Below are positions 8,769-17,054 of a DNA stretch of 64,000 nt, one piece after another (the first letter of the stretch is position 1; the number at the start of each line of letters is the position of its first letter). The position numbers and the translations under genes are program-made. Source of the stretch: Butyrivibrio sp. XPD2002 (lineage in GTDB: Bacteria > Bacillota > Clostridia > Lachnospirales > Lachnospiraceae); contig NZ_AUIY01000005.1 in NCBI RefSeq assembly GCF_000423945.1, positions 62,001-126,000 on the forward strand, given 5' to 3'. Under the pieces are notes generated by a model, which made no database searches, was not told the DNA's origin, and was given only the letters and a program-made list of their open reading frames with translations.

Positions 8769-9293
8769 TTAAAGTTTCTTAGCCATATAAAGCAGCAGAT
8801 CATCGTCATTGCAGCATGGTTCATACTGCCCCAGCTGCTTCCCCTTGTACCAAACTCCGCTGCCATCGAAGTTATAGCCCCTGCTCACATACATTCTCTG
8901 GGCCGGTCCATAGCCTGAATGAACACCCACTGCCAGGAAAACATGATCTGCCACGTTGGAAGCCTCTTTCTCAGCAGCATCAAGAAGTTTTGTTCCAATT
9001 CCCTTCTTATGAACACTAAAGAAAACACAGAGGTCTTCTATCTCAGGCCAGTTGGTATCAAGCCATGGTCCTTCGCTAGGTTTAAGTAACAATGTACATA
9101 AACCGGCAACGTCGCCTTCAAACTCTGCTATGAAGACAAATCTCGTACCGGCTTCCTGTTCTTTATAGTAATTCTCATAGGTTTCCATTTGCGGATGCCA
9201 TCCGTATGAAAAATAAGTATCATAAATTATCTTCGCATCAGTTTTTAACATACTGCGAATTTTAGTTATTCCATCGTCATAATATGTTTTCAT
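8769..9293 (-). CDS. GNAT-family N-acetyltransferase
   Basis: A 174-residue GNAT fold. The central strand (RFVFIAEFEGDVAGLCTL) leads to the acetyl-CoA loop in FFSVHKKGIGTKLLDAAEKEA, the usual Q/R-x-x-G-x-G/A region. It ends with a strand and YKGKQLGQYEPCC. The substrate cannot be told. It starts five bases after the Nudix stop, so it is likely co-transcribed with the upstream Nudix and GNAT genes. Confidence 0.88.
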   Translation of the reverse strand: MKTYYDDGITKIRSMLKTDAKIIYDTYFSYGWHPQMETYENYYKEQEAGTRFVFIAEFEGDVAGLCTLLLKPSEGPWLDTNWPEIEDLCVFFSVHKKGIGTKLLDAAEKEASNVADHVFLAVGVHSGYGPAQRMYVSRGYNFDGSGVWYKGKQLGQYEPCCNDDDLLLYMAKKL

Positions 9294-9298
9294 AAATA

Positions 9299-9796
9299 TT
9301 ATCCCACGTTTTTTACATAGTCCATATACTCCAGCAGTGCTGTATACTCCCTAAGATATGACCCTCTCTTTTCTTCGCTTGTCGCCGCGTACTCCTGGTG
9401 CTTTGAGAAAATATCTATGGCATCCTGCAGCGGAATCCACTCCGGCTGTATGCCGCGCTCAATCTCCGCTTCCGTAGGCTTCATCTGGCCCTGACCCACA
9501 ACCTCACAAATGAAATAATAGCCGCCGTATCTGTATTCCTCATAGTACTCGTACATCTGAAGAAACCTTTGAACAGGTCGCACTATCACACCGGTCTCTT
9601 CCTCAACCTCCCTGATGCAGCACTCTTCGGGTGTCTCGCCCTCTTCCATGCCGCCACCGGGTATCAGCCACCAACCGGAATTCAATTCATGTGTAAGAAG
9701 GATTTTTCCATCCTCAATAATCACAGCGCGACAGCCATCACGGGTTTTGGTGAAGGTTTCAAATCTGTTATCCCCTAAAATTTCTATTTTTTTCAC
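9299..9796 (-). CDS. Nudix hydrolase
   Basis: A 165-residue protein with the Nudix box G-x5-E-x7-REUxEExGU: GGMEEGETPEECCIREVEEETG at about residues 48-69. The Glu residues that bind Mg2+ are all present. The family cleaves nucleoside diphosphates linked to another group; the substrate here is unknown. The start is a GTG with AGGA closely upstream. It is sandwiched between two GNAT genes in one apparent operon. Confidence 0.92.
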   Translation of the reverse strand: MKKIEILGDNRFETFTKTRDGCRAVIIEDGKILLTHELNSGWWLIPGGGMEEGETPEECCIREVEEETGVIVRPVQRFLQMYEYYEEYRYGGYYFICEVVGQGQMKPTEAEIERGIQPEWIPLQDAIDIFSKHQEYAATSEEKRGSYLREYTALLEYMDYVKNVG

Positions 9797-9837
9797 TATC
9801 CTATACTCCCTTTAATCACCCAACTTTTTTTTCATAC

Positions 9838-10257
9838 TCAGTTCTTAATCTCAACCATTTTTCTTATTCCGTTTGGAATGATCTCGAAGCCAAGCTTTTC
9901 ATAAAAAGGCTCCTTTCCCCTGGCCGAAACGCCGCCAATAGTAGTGAATCTTCCTGTATACGAATTCTTAACAGCATAGGAACACAGATATACTACAATC
10001 TGTGTCCCTACGCCACGGTTCTGATATTCAGGCAAAACAATCACTTCCTGCAGGTACCAGTACATGGCACCATCACCCACAAGCCTTCCCATTCCAACAA
10101 GCTCGCCGTTATACAATGCTGAAACATTTACGAGTCCGCCTTCAAGCGCTCTTCTGGCATGCTCTATCGGAATATCCGCAAAATCAGTAGCGTTGCGTAA
10201 TCTCACGAAATCTTCCGGACTTAATATGTTCTCAACAAGTTCAACCTTTAAGCTCAT
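9838..10257 (-). CDS. GNAT-family N-acetyltransferase
   Basis: A 139-residue minimal GNAT domain. The acetyl-CoA binding loop is VLPEYQNRGVGTQIV at about residues 74-88, preceded by the strand MYWYLQEVIVLP and followed by the FYEKLGFE motif typical of the C-terminal part of the fold. ATG follows GGGGAG. It is the first gene of the GNAT-Nudix-GNAT run and may share a promoter in the gap after the XRE gene. Substrate unknown. Confidence 0.9.
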   Translation of the reverse strand: MSLKVELVENILSPEDFVRLRNATDFADIPIEHARRALEGGLVNVSALYNGELVGMGRLVGDGAMYWYLQEVIVLPEYQNRGVGTQIVVYLCSYAVKNSYTGRFTTIGGVSARGKEPFYEKLGFEIIPNGIRKMVEIKN

Positions 10258-10297
10258 TGTTTCTCCCCAAAAGCACTTTTCCCATCAAACAACAATT

Positions 10298-11455
10298 TCA
10301 GATCAGTTTCTCAAACTCAATAAAAGTTTCTTCTTTGCTCAAGCTCTTAAGCTGTCCCAGCATAAACTGCAATTTTCCATCGATCCACTTCCTGGTATAG
10401 GTGCGCATGTTGCCTGCAGCCTTTTCTCCGAAGCTTCGGATGATTTCTTCCGGATCCTTTTCATTAACCTTCTGGCACATTTTCACATATTCATCTATTA
10501 CGGATAGAAGCTTTTTCCAGTTCTCTGCTGCCTTGACCGGCTCATCATTTCTTAAATATGCAGCAACCAGGAACTTATAGGTCTCCCGATAAAAGCCCTG
10601 ACAATGCGGTTTCATCTTTTCATTTTCCATGAATTTGTCCATTATGGAAATTCCCCAAAGACAGTTCTCCTCTACTTCTTTTAGCGGACTGACCCACATC
10701 ATAGATTCTGCCGTATAAACAATATGCTTATTTATAACTCGTATAAAATCCTGGTAATTGTCCCTTATCTGGGCCTTCCATTTTTCCTTGCCAGCATCAG
10801 TGCTTATGTCGATGTAATATGGAAGAAGTGTCTCCTGAAGCATGTTGTTGCTTACTGAAGGTAGCGCTTCAATATGCTGCCGGCCTTTTTCCCAATCCGA
10901 AGTATGCCAGCAAAGCCAGGCAAGAGCATAATGGCATTCATCAGAAAGCTTCTTGCTGTCCGAATACCTGATAACCTGCATGGCTCTGTTTTCAGCAGTT
11001 CTGACTATCTGCTTCCACTTCTTGTTATCGTCCTTAAGCAAGCACTCGTAGTATGAATTATTAGGATTAACAAAACGGCTCATGTGAGCGATCGCCTGCA
11101 CATAGCGGGTCATAATCCCATAATTGAAAATGTTCTCTTCACACTGCTGATCCAGATATTCTGCAGCATTTAAAGCTCCCTCGGCCTGTTCTCCGCTATC
11201 CCTGAGTTCGTCCGCTTTCCTATTCACTTCCTCAGCGAGCTTCACATCATAGTTATCCTGATTAAATCCAAAAAGTGCATCTGTTGATACATTCAAGGCT
11301 TGCGCCAGAGGAATAACCTGCGTGATATCAGGAAGGCCTGAGCCGCTTTCCCATTTGCTGACAGCCTGGCTGGTAACACCAAGAACTCCCGCCAGTTCCT
11401 CCTGGGTTATACCTAAATCACGTCGATATTTTTTTATATTATTACCTAATGTCAT
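10298..11455 (-). CDS. XRE-family transcriptional regulator with long helical C-terminal domain
   Basis: A 385-residue protein. The N-terminal Cro/CI-type HTH (IKKYRRDLGITQEELAGVLGV, then SQAVSKWESG) is followed by about 300 residues of alpha-helical repeats with Trp- and Tyr-rich helices, resembling TPR-like sensor domains of RRNPP-like or other XRE regulators. The ATG at 11455 is five bases from AGAGGTGG; an in-frame GTG at 11464 would overlap that site, so I prefer the ATG. Its target genes are not evident; the adjacent acetyltransferase run downstream is one possibility. Confidence 0.88.
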   Translation of the reverse strand: MTLGNNIKKYRRDLGITQEELAGVLGVTSQAVSKWESGSGLPDITQVIPLAQALNVSTDALFGFNQDNYDVKLAEEVNRKADELRDSGEQAEGALNAAEYLDQQCEENIFNYGIMTRYVQAIAHMSRFVNPNNSYYECLLKDDNKKWKQIVRTAENRAMQVIRYSDSKKLSDECHYALAWLCWHTSDWEKGRQHIEALPSVSNNMLQETLLPYYIDISTDAGKEKWKAQIRDNYQDFIRVINKHIVYTAESMMWVSPLKEVEENCLWGISIMDKFMENEKMKPHCQGFYRETYKFLVAAYLRNDEPVKAAENWKKLLSVIDEYVKMCQKVNEKDPEEIIRSFGEKAAGNMRTYTRKWIDGKLQFMLGQLKSLSKEETFIEFEKLI

Positions 11456-11763
11456 ACAATCCACCTCTTTATTTGTATTTCATAGATGCATCTTTGATAA
11501 ATCCACTATATCAGACACCGAGGTGGTATCCTAACAATTCGTTTTTGGATAAAAATCAACTTTGCGTTGATAAATACGGATGTATGGTTAGCCTTATTGC
11601 AGCTATATTACCCAGCGTAATATCTACACTTCTATCTCATAAAAAATATAATCTTCAGTTTTCATCAAAATGCTCCAAAAATCGTTATATACCTTCTAAG
11701 GTATTCTCTTTTTAAGCAATACGCTAATCCGTAATATGCTAATGATATCACAGCGCCTATACG
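11456..11763. other. Non-coding gap between the XRE and MerR genes
   Basis: About 300 bases that must hold the XRE gene promoter. I see A/T-rich sequence without convincing genes, repeats or a consensus promoter. Confidence 0.5.
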
Positions 11764-11810
11764 AAAAAAATCTCTACGCAAGCATTTTTCGTGCCTTTGT
11801 AGAGATTTTT
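11764..11810 (-). terminator. Rho-independent terminator after the MerR gene
   Basis: AAATCTCTAC (11768-11777) pairs with GTAGAGATTT (11799-11808) around a partly paired loop. On the minus strand the stem is followed by a run of T, so it ends the MerR transcript. Confidence 0.85.
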
Positions 11811-11852
11811 GTATGTCCGGATTACATAATATTTCAAAATATCCGTCTATAA

Positions 11853-12707
11853 TTACTTATCCAAATAATAAAAAGCGTCTATCGCTTTTCCGATATAATT
11901 CGCAGCCCCATCACCATAGACAGAATCCACACCCTTTGCAAGTGTTTCATCTTCCTGATAACCCTTGGCCAGATTAAGTAAAAGCGCCTTTGCATCCTTA
12001 ACCTGATAGAGCTGTTTTGCAACAAAATCGTACTCGCCTATCAGTTGTCGGACTTCAAAGGTGTTAACATCCGTCCCCTTCTTGGCAGCGATTCTCTTCT
12101 GAATATCATCCATCCTCTTTTGATATGCAGCAAACACTTCTGACTTAGGCTGATTCTTCACAGTCTCCTTAACTGAATCCTTGTCACCATACCACTCTAC
12201 AACCTTTACAAAGTTCTTCTGAACCTTCTCATCGGATGCACTGTCCAGCATGTGTTTTTCCCACGCCTTAAGGCTCCCATAATAATCAATTAAAATCTTC
12301 TTCCGTGACTCATTCATGTTACGACACATTTCTATAACCATGTCGTGTAGTTCTGCCTCATCAAATATCGCAAAGTCCATATCAAGATCTCCTTTCAACA
12401 TATCATCTATGCTGGCGATTATGCGCTCTATCTTCTGCTTTTTAAGAAGTAGCATTTCGCGCTGTTTTGCCAGAATCGTGTTGCTATCAAGATCCGGATT
12501 ATCCATTATGAGCTTAATGTCAGCAAGCGGCAGTTCAAGCTCACGGAAAACGAGAATCTGTCCCAGTTTTTCGATGGCCTTATCGTCATAAAGCCTGTAT
12601 CCTGCTTCAGTTACTTCGGTGGGTTTGAAAAGCCCGATCTCATCGTAGTAATGAAGCGTGCGCACAGAGATACCCGTGATCTTTGAAACTTCCTTTACTG
12701 CTTTCAT
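11853..12707 (-). CDS. MerR-family regulator with TipAS-type ligand domain
   Basis: A 284-residue activator. The MerR winged helix is at the N-terminus (SKITGISVRTLHYYDEIGLF, then PTEVTEAGYRLYDD), followed by a coiled-coil dimer helix (KQREMLLLKKQKIERIIASID). The C-terminal alpha domain of about 145 residues resembles TipAS/Mta/SkgA antibiotic-sensing domains. ATG follows AGGAGG. Its own promoter has the overlong 19-base spacer with a dyad that such activators untwist, so it is probably autoregulated. No multidrug transporter lies next to it. Confidence 0.92.
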   Translation of the reverse strand: MKAVKEVSKITGISVRTLHYYDEIGLFKPTEVTEAGYRLYDDKAIEKLGQILVFRELELPLADIKLIMDNPDLDSNTILAKQREMLLLKKQKIERIIASIDDMLKGDLDMDFAIFDEAELHDMVIEMCRNMNESRKKILIDYYGSLKAWEKHMLDSASDEKVQKNFVKVVEWYGDKDSVKETVKNQPKSEVFAAYQKRMDDIQKRIAAKKGTDVNTFEVRQLIGEYDFVAKQLYQVKDAKALLLNLAKGYQEDETLAKGVDSVYGDGAANYIGKAIDAFYYLDK

Positions 12708-12739
12708 GATGGCGTTCCTCCTGTCTCTTGATATAAGAA

Positions 12740-12770
12740 ATCTTAGATCCTAACGTAACGTGAGAGTCAA
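12740..12770 (-). promoter_or_regulatory. MerR-type promoter with 19-bp spacer and dyad operator
   Basis: On the minus strand TTGACT (12770-12765) and TAAGAT (12745-12740) are separated by 19 bases, two more than normal. The spacer carries the dyad CTCACGTTACGTTAG. Overlong spacers with this kind of ACGTnACGT dyad are the classic target of MerR/TipA-group regulators. Confidence 0.85.
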
Positions 12771-12945
12771 TAGAGATTTTATCACAAAAAAAATAAATTT
12801 TTTGACGCCTTAGTTAATCTTTTGTTTATAAAGACTTCTATCGGTTTTTACACGATATTTTTATCAAGCAGTTAACCGTATTGCAACTATCGAAATAGGC
12901 AAAATCCCCATTCTATGCACTTTTTACATTTCTATTTCAACAATA

Positions 12946-13110
12946 TTATTCATATGTCGCTGAAGAATCTGCAGCTGACACTCCGATATTGTCAGACACT
13001 TCTCCTGTCTCACGTACATCACAAAACAAGCCACCTGTGATGAGTATTCTATCACAATTTGCTACGTCTATTTCTCCTGATATTCCAAACTGGATGAACT
13101 GCATTATCAT
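12946..13110 (-). CDS. Possible 54-residue small protein
   Basis: ATG at 13110 (or 13104), TAA at 12946. The protein begins MIMQFIQFGISGEIDVANC, continues with ILITGGLFCDV, and has an acidic Ser/Ala-rich end. Codon choice looks like that of genes, with two Cys and a balanced composition. GGA sits close upstream as a weak ribosome site. It could equally be the relic of a decayed gene in the repeat-rich gap. I do not recognise it. Confidence 0.3.
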   Translation of the reverse strand: MIMQFIQFGISGEIDVANCDRILITGGLFCDVRETGEVSDNIGVSAADSSATYE

Positions 13111-13185
13111 TCCATAAATGACTGTCAGTCTATGCCCAACAATTCAACCATTCCGGTTCATCTGCGGATATAACTTTCTTGTGAC

Positions 13186-13527
13186 CGTTACGTCTATTCG
13201 CGAACAAGTTCTCACACAGGTTGAAGGATTCTTATACCCTCAGCTTATCATTTCAGTCTATATGAATTATTCTCATATAATGATTGCACTGAAAATATGC
13301 AAGCTAAAGCGTCATTACGCCTATTGCTCCTTTATCATTTCACCGACGTAAATGATATTTGCCACCATGTTTCAGCATTCAGTCTATATATCTAAATTCC
13401 CCAATCCTGGTTGAACTGCGGGAACAACCTCTATATAGTCGTTACGTCTACTCGCGAACAAATCTTTCCATAGATCCAACTGCGGGAGCAACACCCAGCT
13501 ATCCGTTACGTCTACTCGCGAGCAAAT
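13186..13527. repeat. Dispersed CGTTACGTCTAYTCGCGARCAA repeat, three copies
   Basis: Copies start at 13186, 13440 and 13504; the last two are 64 bp apart. Copies one and three continue into ACAGGTTGAA. A companion motif (ACTGCGGGAnCAAC) precedes copies two and three at the same 64-bp spacing, and a degenerate copy (GTCATTACGCCTATTGCTCC) lies near 13310. Read on the minus strand, copies one and two encode a similar peptide (NLFA(N/S)RRN). Confidence 0.75.
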
Positions 13528-13630
13528 TATCTTACAGGTTGAATGAACAAAAAATCCCCCAAGACCAGATAACTCCAATCTCAAGGGACTACAACATCTA
13601 AAACAACAAAAATATGACACACAGTAACAC

Positions 13631-13659
13631 AAAAACCTCAGATAAAATCTGAGGTTTTT
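13631..13659 (-). terminator. Terminator of the tRNA gene
   Basis: AACCTCAGAT (13634-13643) and ATCTGAGGTT (13647-13656) form a ten-base stem, followed on the minus strand by T-rich sequence. The element is almost symmetric, so it could act in both directions. Confidence 0.88.
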
Positions 13660-13663
13660 ATCG

Positions 13664-13736
13664 AGCTGGCAACGGGAATCGGACCCGTGACCTCCGCACT
13701 ACCAATGCGACGCACTACCGACTGTGCTATGCCAGC
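13664..13736 (-). tRNA. tRNA-Thr (anticodon GGU)
   Basis: The minus strand folds into a full cloverleaf: acceptor GCTGGCA/TGCCAGC, D stem GCAC/GTGC, anticodon stem TCGCA/TGCGG with loop TTGGTAG giving anticodon GGU, variable loop AGGTC and T stem ACGGG/CCCGT. CCA is not encoded. Two positions are odd: the T loop reads TCCGATT, so position 55 is C instead of U, and the discriminator base is U. A strong promoter and terminator flank it, so it is probably expressed. Confidence 0.88.
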
Positions 13737-14158
13737 AATCCGCGACCTATGTAAGTCACGAAAAATATTGTAGCAAGCACAAACTCTATTGTCAACACAA
13801 TATTTAATATGTCTATCCGCTGCTTATAACTCATAATAATCAGCATCCACTCAATCTCTGTGTATTCCTACCCGGTTTTCTATCATGCCTTAAGTTCATT
13901 CGGTATACCGTTTTAAGCGCTTCTGTATATATAACGTTTGAACGAATAAAAGTGTTGGAAAAAATATAAAAAAATTTTCCAAGCTAAAAAACATGCTTAA
14001 ATAAACCTAGATTTTATTATCTTTTCAGAAAGTTTATAGGATGATTATAGCTTTAAGCACCCTCAAAATATATGATATTAGTATAACAATAAATAACAGA
14101 AATACGATTATTCCTGTTAGGATTCAATATAAACGTAAATGATTTTGTATAAAACATT
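13737..14158. other. Non-coding gap between divergent tRNA and sugar-binding protein gene
   Basis: About 420 bases, very A/T-rich towards the right. The left end holds the tRNA promoter. The short palindrome CGGTATACCG lies near 13900. The promoter of the sugar-binding gene must be in the right part, but I cannot pick one with confidence, and its ribosome site is weak. Confidence 0.6.
13767..13795 (-). promoter_or_regulatory. Consensus sigma-A promoter of the tRNA-Thr gene
   Basis: On the minus strand TTGACA (13795-13790) and TACAAT (13772-13767) are 17 bases apart, ending about 30 bases before the tRNA 5' end. Confidence 0.9.
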
Positions 14159-15343
14159 ATGTTAAAGCAAATCAAGACAGCATTTATAACAATTATATTA
14201 TTCCCGCTGGTTCTGTCGGGTTGCGAACCGCAGCCTCATGTAACGGAGCAGACTACTGAGGAAACTGAGGAGACCACAATTGTTGATACCCATTCTAATG
14301 ATGGGCGTACAGTTGTGGGTATTTCCATGCCCGATGTTCTGCTTGAGCGCTGGAATCGCGACGGAGCCTTCCTAAAAGAGCAGTTTGCAAACAATGGCTG
14401 CGAGGTAATTCTGCGCTTTGCCAACAATCTGATAGATACCCAGATAAACGACATCAGAGATATGATATCCGGCGGTGCTGACGTTCTCGTAATCACAGCC
14501 GTGGACGGCGCCGCACTCACTAAGGTTCTTAATGAAGCCAGAGCAGCCAACGTAAAGATCATAGCCTACGACAGGCTCATCATGGAAACTGATGCCGTGG
14601 ATTACTATGTCTCTTTTGACAATTATCAGGTTGGAGTTCTTCAGGCCAATTACGTCATCGGAGCTCTTCTTATGGTAAACTCCGATAAAATTTACAACAT
14701 TGAATTTATTTCAGGAGACCCTGTAGATAATAATGCAAGATATTTTTATAAGGGAGCGATGGACACTCTTGATCCCTTCCTTGAAATGAACAAGATAAGG
14801 ATTCTCTCTACCCAATCAGGCTTCTATGAGACCTCTACCGCACAGTGGTCCACAGATATCGCACAGCAAAGGCTTCAGATCATATTGAATTCCTATTATC
14901 CTAAGGGAACAAGATTAGACGCTGTTCTTTGCGCCAATGATTCGACAGCCCTCGGCGCAGCGAAGGCCATTGAGGCAGATTATTCCGGAACCAATCATGT
15001 AGTATTAACAGGTCAGGATGCGGATATCGCAAATATTTACAATATTATAAACGGAACACAGGACATGACAGTTTACAAGGCTCTTGATCAGGAGGCTGTT
15101 GTTACTGTTGCCCTTTGTTCGTCCATTTTAGATGGCAACACCCCCGCCGAGGATCTGATAGAAGCAGCCAATTTCAGCTTTGACTGCTCCTACGATACCA
15201 CCACCTACGACAACGGCGTCAAGGCAGTGCCCTCTTATCTGTTAAAGCCTATCACTATCAATTATCAGAATCTTGAAAAAGAATTATTTGTCACAGGATA
15301 TTATCAGAGAAACAGCTCAGGACTGATTTATGCTACCAAATAA
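14159..15343 (+). CDS. Sugar-binding lipoprotein (periplasmic binding protein, XylF/ChvE-like)
   Basis: A 394-residue protein. A type II signal peptide ends at LSGC; a Thr/Glu-rich linker and a type I periplasmic-binding fold follow. Motifs are VVGISMP at the first strand, DVLVITAVDGAAL (the second-strand Asp region), KIIAYDRLI for the hinge/ligand strand, and DAVLCANDSTALGAAKAI. These are typical of xylose/multiple-sugar binding proteins. No ABC permease or ATPase is adjacent. Instead, a diguanylate cyclase with its own binding-protein-like sensor lies head to tail and overlaps its 3' end by 27 bases. A sensory or shared-transporter role is plausible. Confidence 0.88.
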   Translation: MLKQIKTAFITIILFPLVLSGCEPQPHVTEQTTEETEETTIVDTHSNDGRTVVGISMPDVLLERWNRDGAFLKEQFANNGCEVILRFANNLIDTQINDIRDMISGGADVLVITAVDGAALTKVLNEARAANVKIIAYDRLIMETDAVDYYVSFDNYQVGVLQANYVIGALLMVNSDKIYNIEFISGDPVDNNARYFYKGAMDTLDPFLEMNKIRILSTQSGFYETSTAQWSTDIAQQRLQIILNSYYPKGTRLDAVLCANDSTALGAAKAIEADYSGTNHVVLTGQDADIANIYNIINGTQDMTVYKALDQEAVVTVALCSSILDGNTPAEDLIEAANFSFDCSYDTTTYDNGVKAVPSYLLKPITINYQNLEKELFVTGYYQRNSSGLIYATK

Positions 15344-16954
15344 GGTATAACCGTTTCTTCCATTTGCCTTAGTCTCATAGAGGGCTGTATCTGCACATTC
15401 TAACAGCTTTCCAGCATCATTGGTATCCTCAGGATATGTCGCGCATCCGATACTTACCGTGAGTGAAATGTCACCTGCGGAAGTCTTAAATACGCCCTTA
15501 ACATTCTTAATGATATCTTCGCAGATCTTTTTACCCTTTTCAGGATTCGCTGCCGTAAACAGTCCACAGAATTCATCTCCGCCAAGTCTTGCAAAGGTCA
15601 CATCTTTTCCCGAAAGCTTCTTAAGCCTCTCACCAACACCGATTATTATCTCATCTCCAACCTTATGCCCATATGTGTCATTGATAAGCTTAAAGCGATC
15701 CACATCCAGCATTATCAGCCCATAAGGTGCAAGTGATGTAATGGCCTGATTTATATCCTCCATGATCTTCTTTCTGTTGGGCATCTGAGTCAAAAAGTCA
15801 GTTCGGATAATCTTCTTTCTGCGTATATTTGTAGCATAGAGAATCCCTATAATAGCCACCAGCAAAATCAGAATGATAATGACCAGATTACTGATAAGTG
15901 TATTTTCGCGATAGAATTTTGCCAGGTTCTCGTGCTCATTTATGACAACCGAGCCCTTGGGCAGCTGGGAATATACAATTCCGAATTTATCCATGCAGTC
16001 CTGGTCAAAATAGGGAGTTGAAACGGTGGTGCTTTTAAGCGGAATAGCATCCGCAGGCTCTCCTAGAAGTATTCTCCTTGCTACATCACCGGCTATTTCT
16101 CCGGCATTATAGTATGAATAAGATATTCCGCCAAATACACCATGCCCTACATCCGTTGACGTAAGCCTGAAAATCGGAACATTGGGCGCATAGGCTGACA
16201 GGAAATCCGAGGCATGCTTCAGGGAATAGTTCTTTTTCTCACCATCAACAGAGAAATCAAGGAACAGAATAATGTCGTCTCCATCCAGCCCCCCAAGGAC
16301 CTCCTCAAGACCTGTTGCCGTGTAGTATGAGGTATTTATAACCGTGCTGTTTATCTCGGGATGATTGTCCCTGAATTTCATAAACTCCACATAGTCACCC
16401 TGACCGGCGACAGAGGAATCCACCACGACATTCAGATGAGTCCTCATGGGGAAAAGATCCTTCATCAGAGCGTAATTACTCTCAAAGTCAGGTGACTCAG
16501 CGATACCTGTCGCATTGCTCATAGCAGAGGCAGTGATAGCCTCCGTCATATTGTTTACGCCCATGAACACCAGCGGAACATCAGGGAAAAGCTCCTCCCT
16601 GTTATTAATGGCATATCTAAGCGCAGAATCATCCGCAACCACGATAAGATCATAGGCTCTTACTGAAAAAATCTTATATTTTACAAATCTGTCGAAATTC
16701 TGGATATCAAGACTGCCATAATATTTATCGGAATCCATAAATTCATAGCTGATATCCACATTGACGCCCTCGATTCCCTTCTCAAACCCACTGAGCTGAT
16801 CGGGAACCGCAGCGTTAGAAAAACCATACGAAGATATAAAAAGCACGCGAAATTGCCGCTCTAAGCTATCCTCCGCATTAGCCCTTAATACGGAAGAAAA
16901 CAAAATACAAACTGCAAAATATACAATTAAAATGCTATTCCGCAAAGTTTTCAT
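15317..16954 (-). CDS. Membrane diguanylate cyclase with extracellular ABC-substrate-binding-like sensor
   Basis: A 545-residue protein. A signal peptide is followed by about 310 residues of binding-protein-like fold (RVLFISSYGFSNAAVP, PDVPLVFMGVNN, GGISYSYYNAGEIAG), resembling the ABC_sub_bind sensor group. One membrane helix (LVIIILILLVAIIGILYA) leads to a C-terminal GGDEF domain. The active-site loop RLGGDEF is intact and the substrate Asp region DVDRFKLINDTYGH is present, so it should make c-di-GMP. The inhibitory RxxD site is not at the usual position. It converges with, and overlaps, the sugar-binding lipoprotein gene. Confidence 0.92.
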   Translation of the reverse strand: MKTLRNSILIVYFAVCILFSSVLRANAEDSLERQFRVLFISSYGFSNAAVPDQLSGFEKGIEGVNVDISYEFMDSDKYYGSLDIQNFDRFVKYKIFSVRAYDLIVVADDSALRYAINNREELFPDVPLVFMGVNNMTEAITASAMSNATGIAESPDFESNYALMKDLFPMRTHLNVVVDSSVAGQGDYVEFMKFRDNHPEINSTVINTSYYTATGLEEVLGGLDGDDIILFLDFSVDGEKKNYSLKHASDFLSAYAPNVPIFRLTSTDVGHGVFGGISYSYYNAGEIAGDVARRILLGEPADAIPLKSTTVSTPYFDQDCMDKFGIVYSQLPKGSVVINEHENLAKFYRENTLISNLVIIILILLVAIIGILYATNIRRKKIIRTDFLTQMPNRKKIMEDINQAITSLAPYGLIMLDVDRFKLINDTYGHKVGDEIIIGVGERLKKLSGKDVTFARLGGDEFCGLFTAANPEKGKKICEDIIKNVKGVFKTSAGDISLTVSIGCATYPEDTNDAGKLLECADTALYETKANGRNGYTLFGSINQS

Positions 16955-17054
16955 AATACGATTTTAAACCTTAAAAGGCACTGCAACAATAGTCTGCAAA
17001 TCGTTTAATTATATATTTATAATCATATAATTTTTATTTTAATAAATGTACCAA

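Larger units (their letters stand above)
12771..13663. other. Long intergenic region with dispersed repeats and a possible small ORF
   Basis: No gene longer than about 55 codons is credible here. It holds a 54-codon minus-strand frame (12946-13110), three copies of a CGTTACGTCTAYTCGCGARCAA repeat, two copies of CATT(T)CAGTCTATAT (near 13249 and 13377), and the tRNA terminator at its right end. Confidence 0.7.

Noticed and set aside
13384..13632. 82-residue minus-strand frame across the dispersed repeats
   Set aside because: It has no ribosome site, is Cys-rich at its start from non-coding sequence, and is open because of the repeats.
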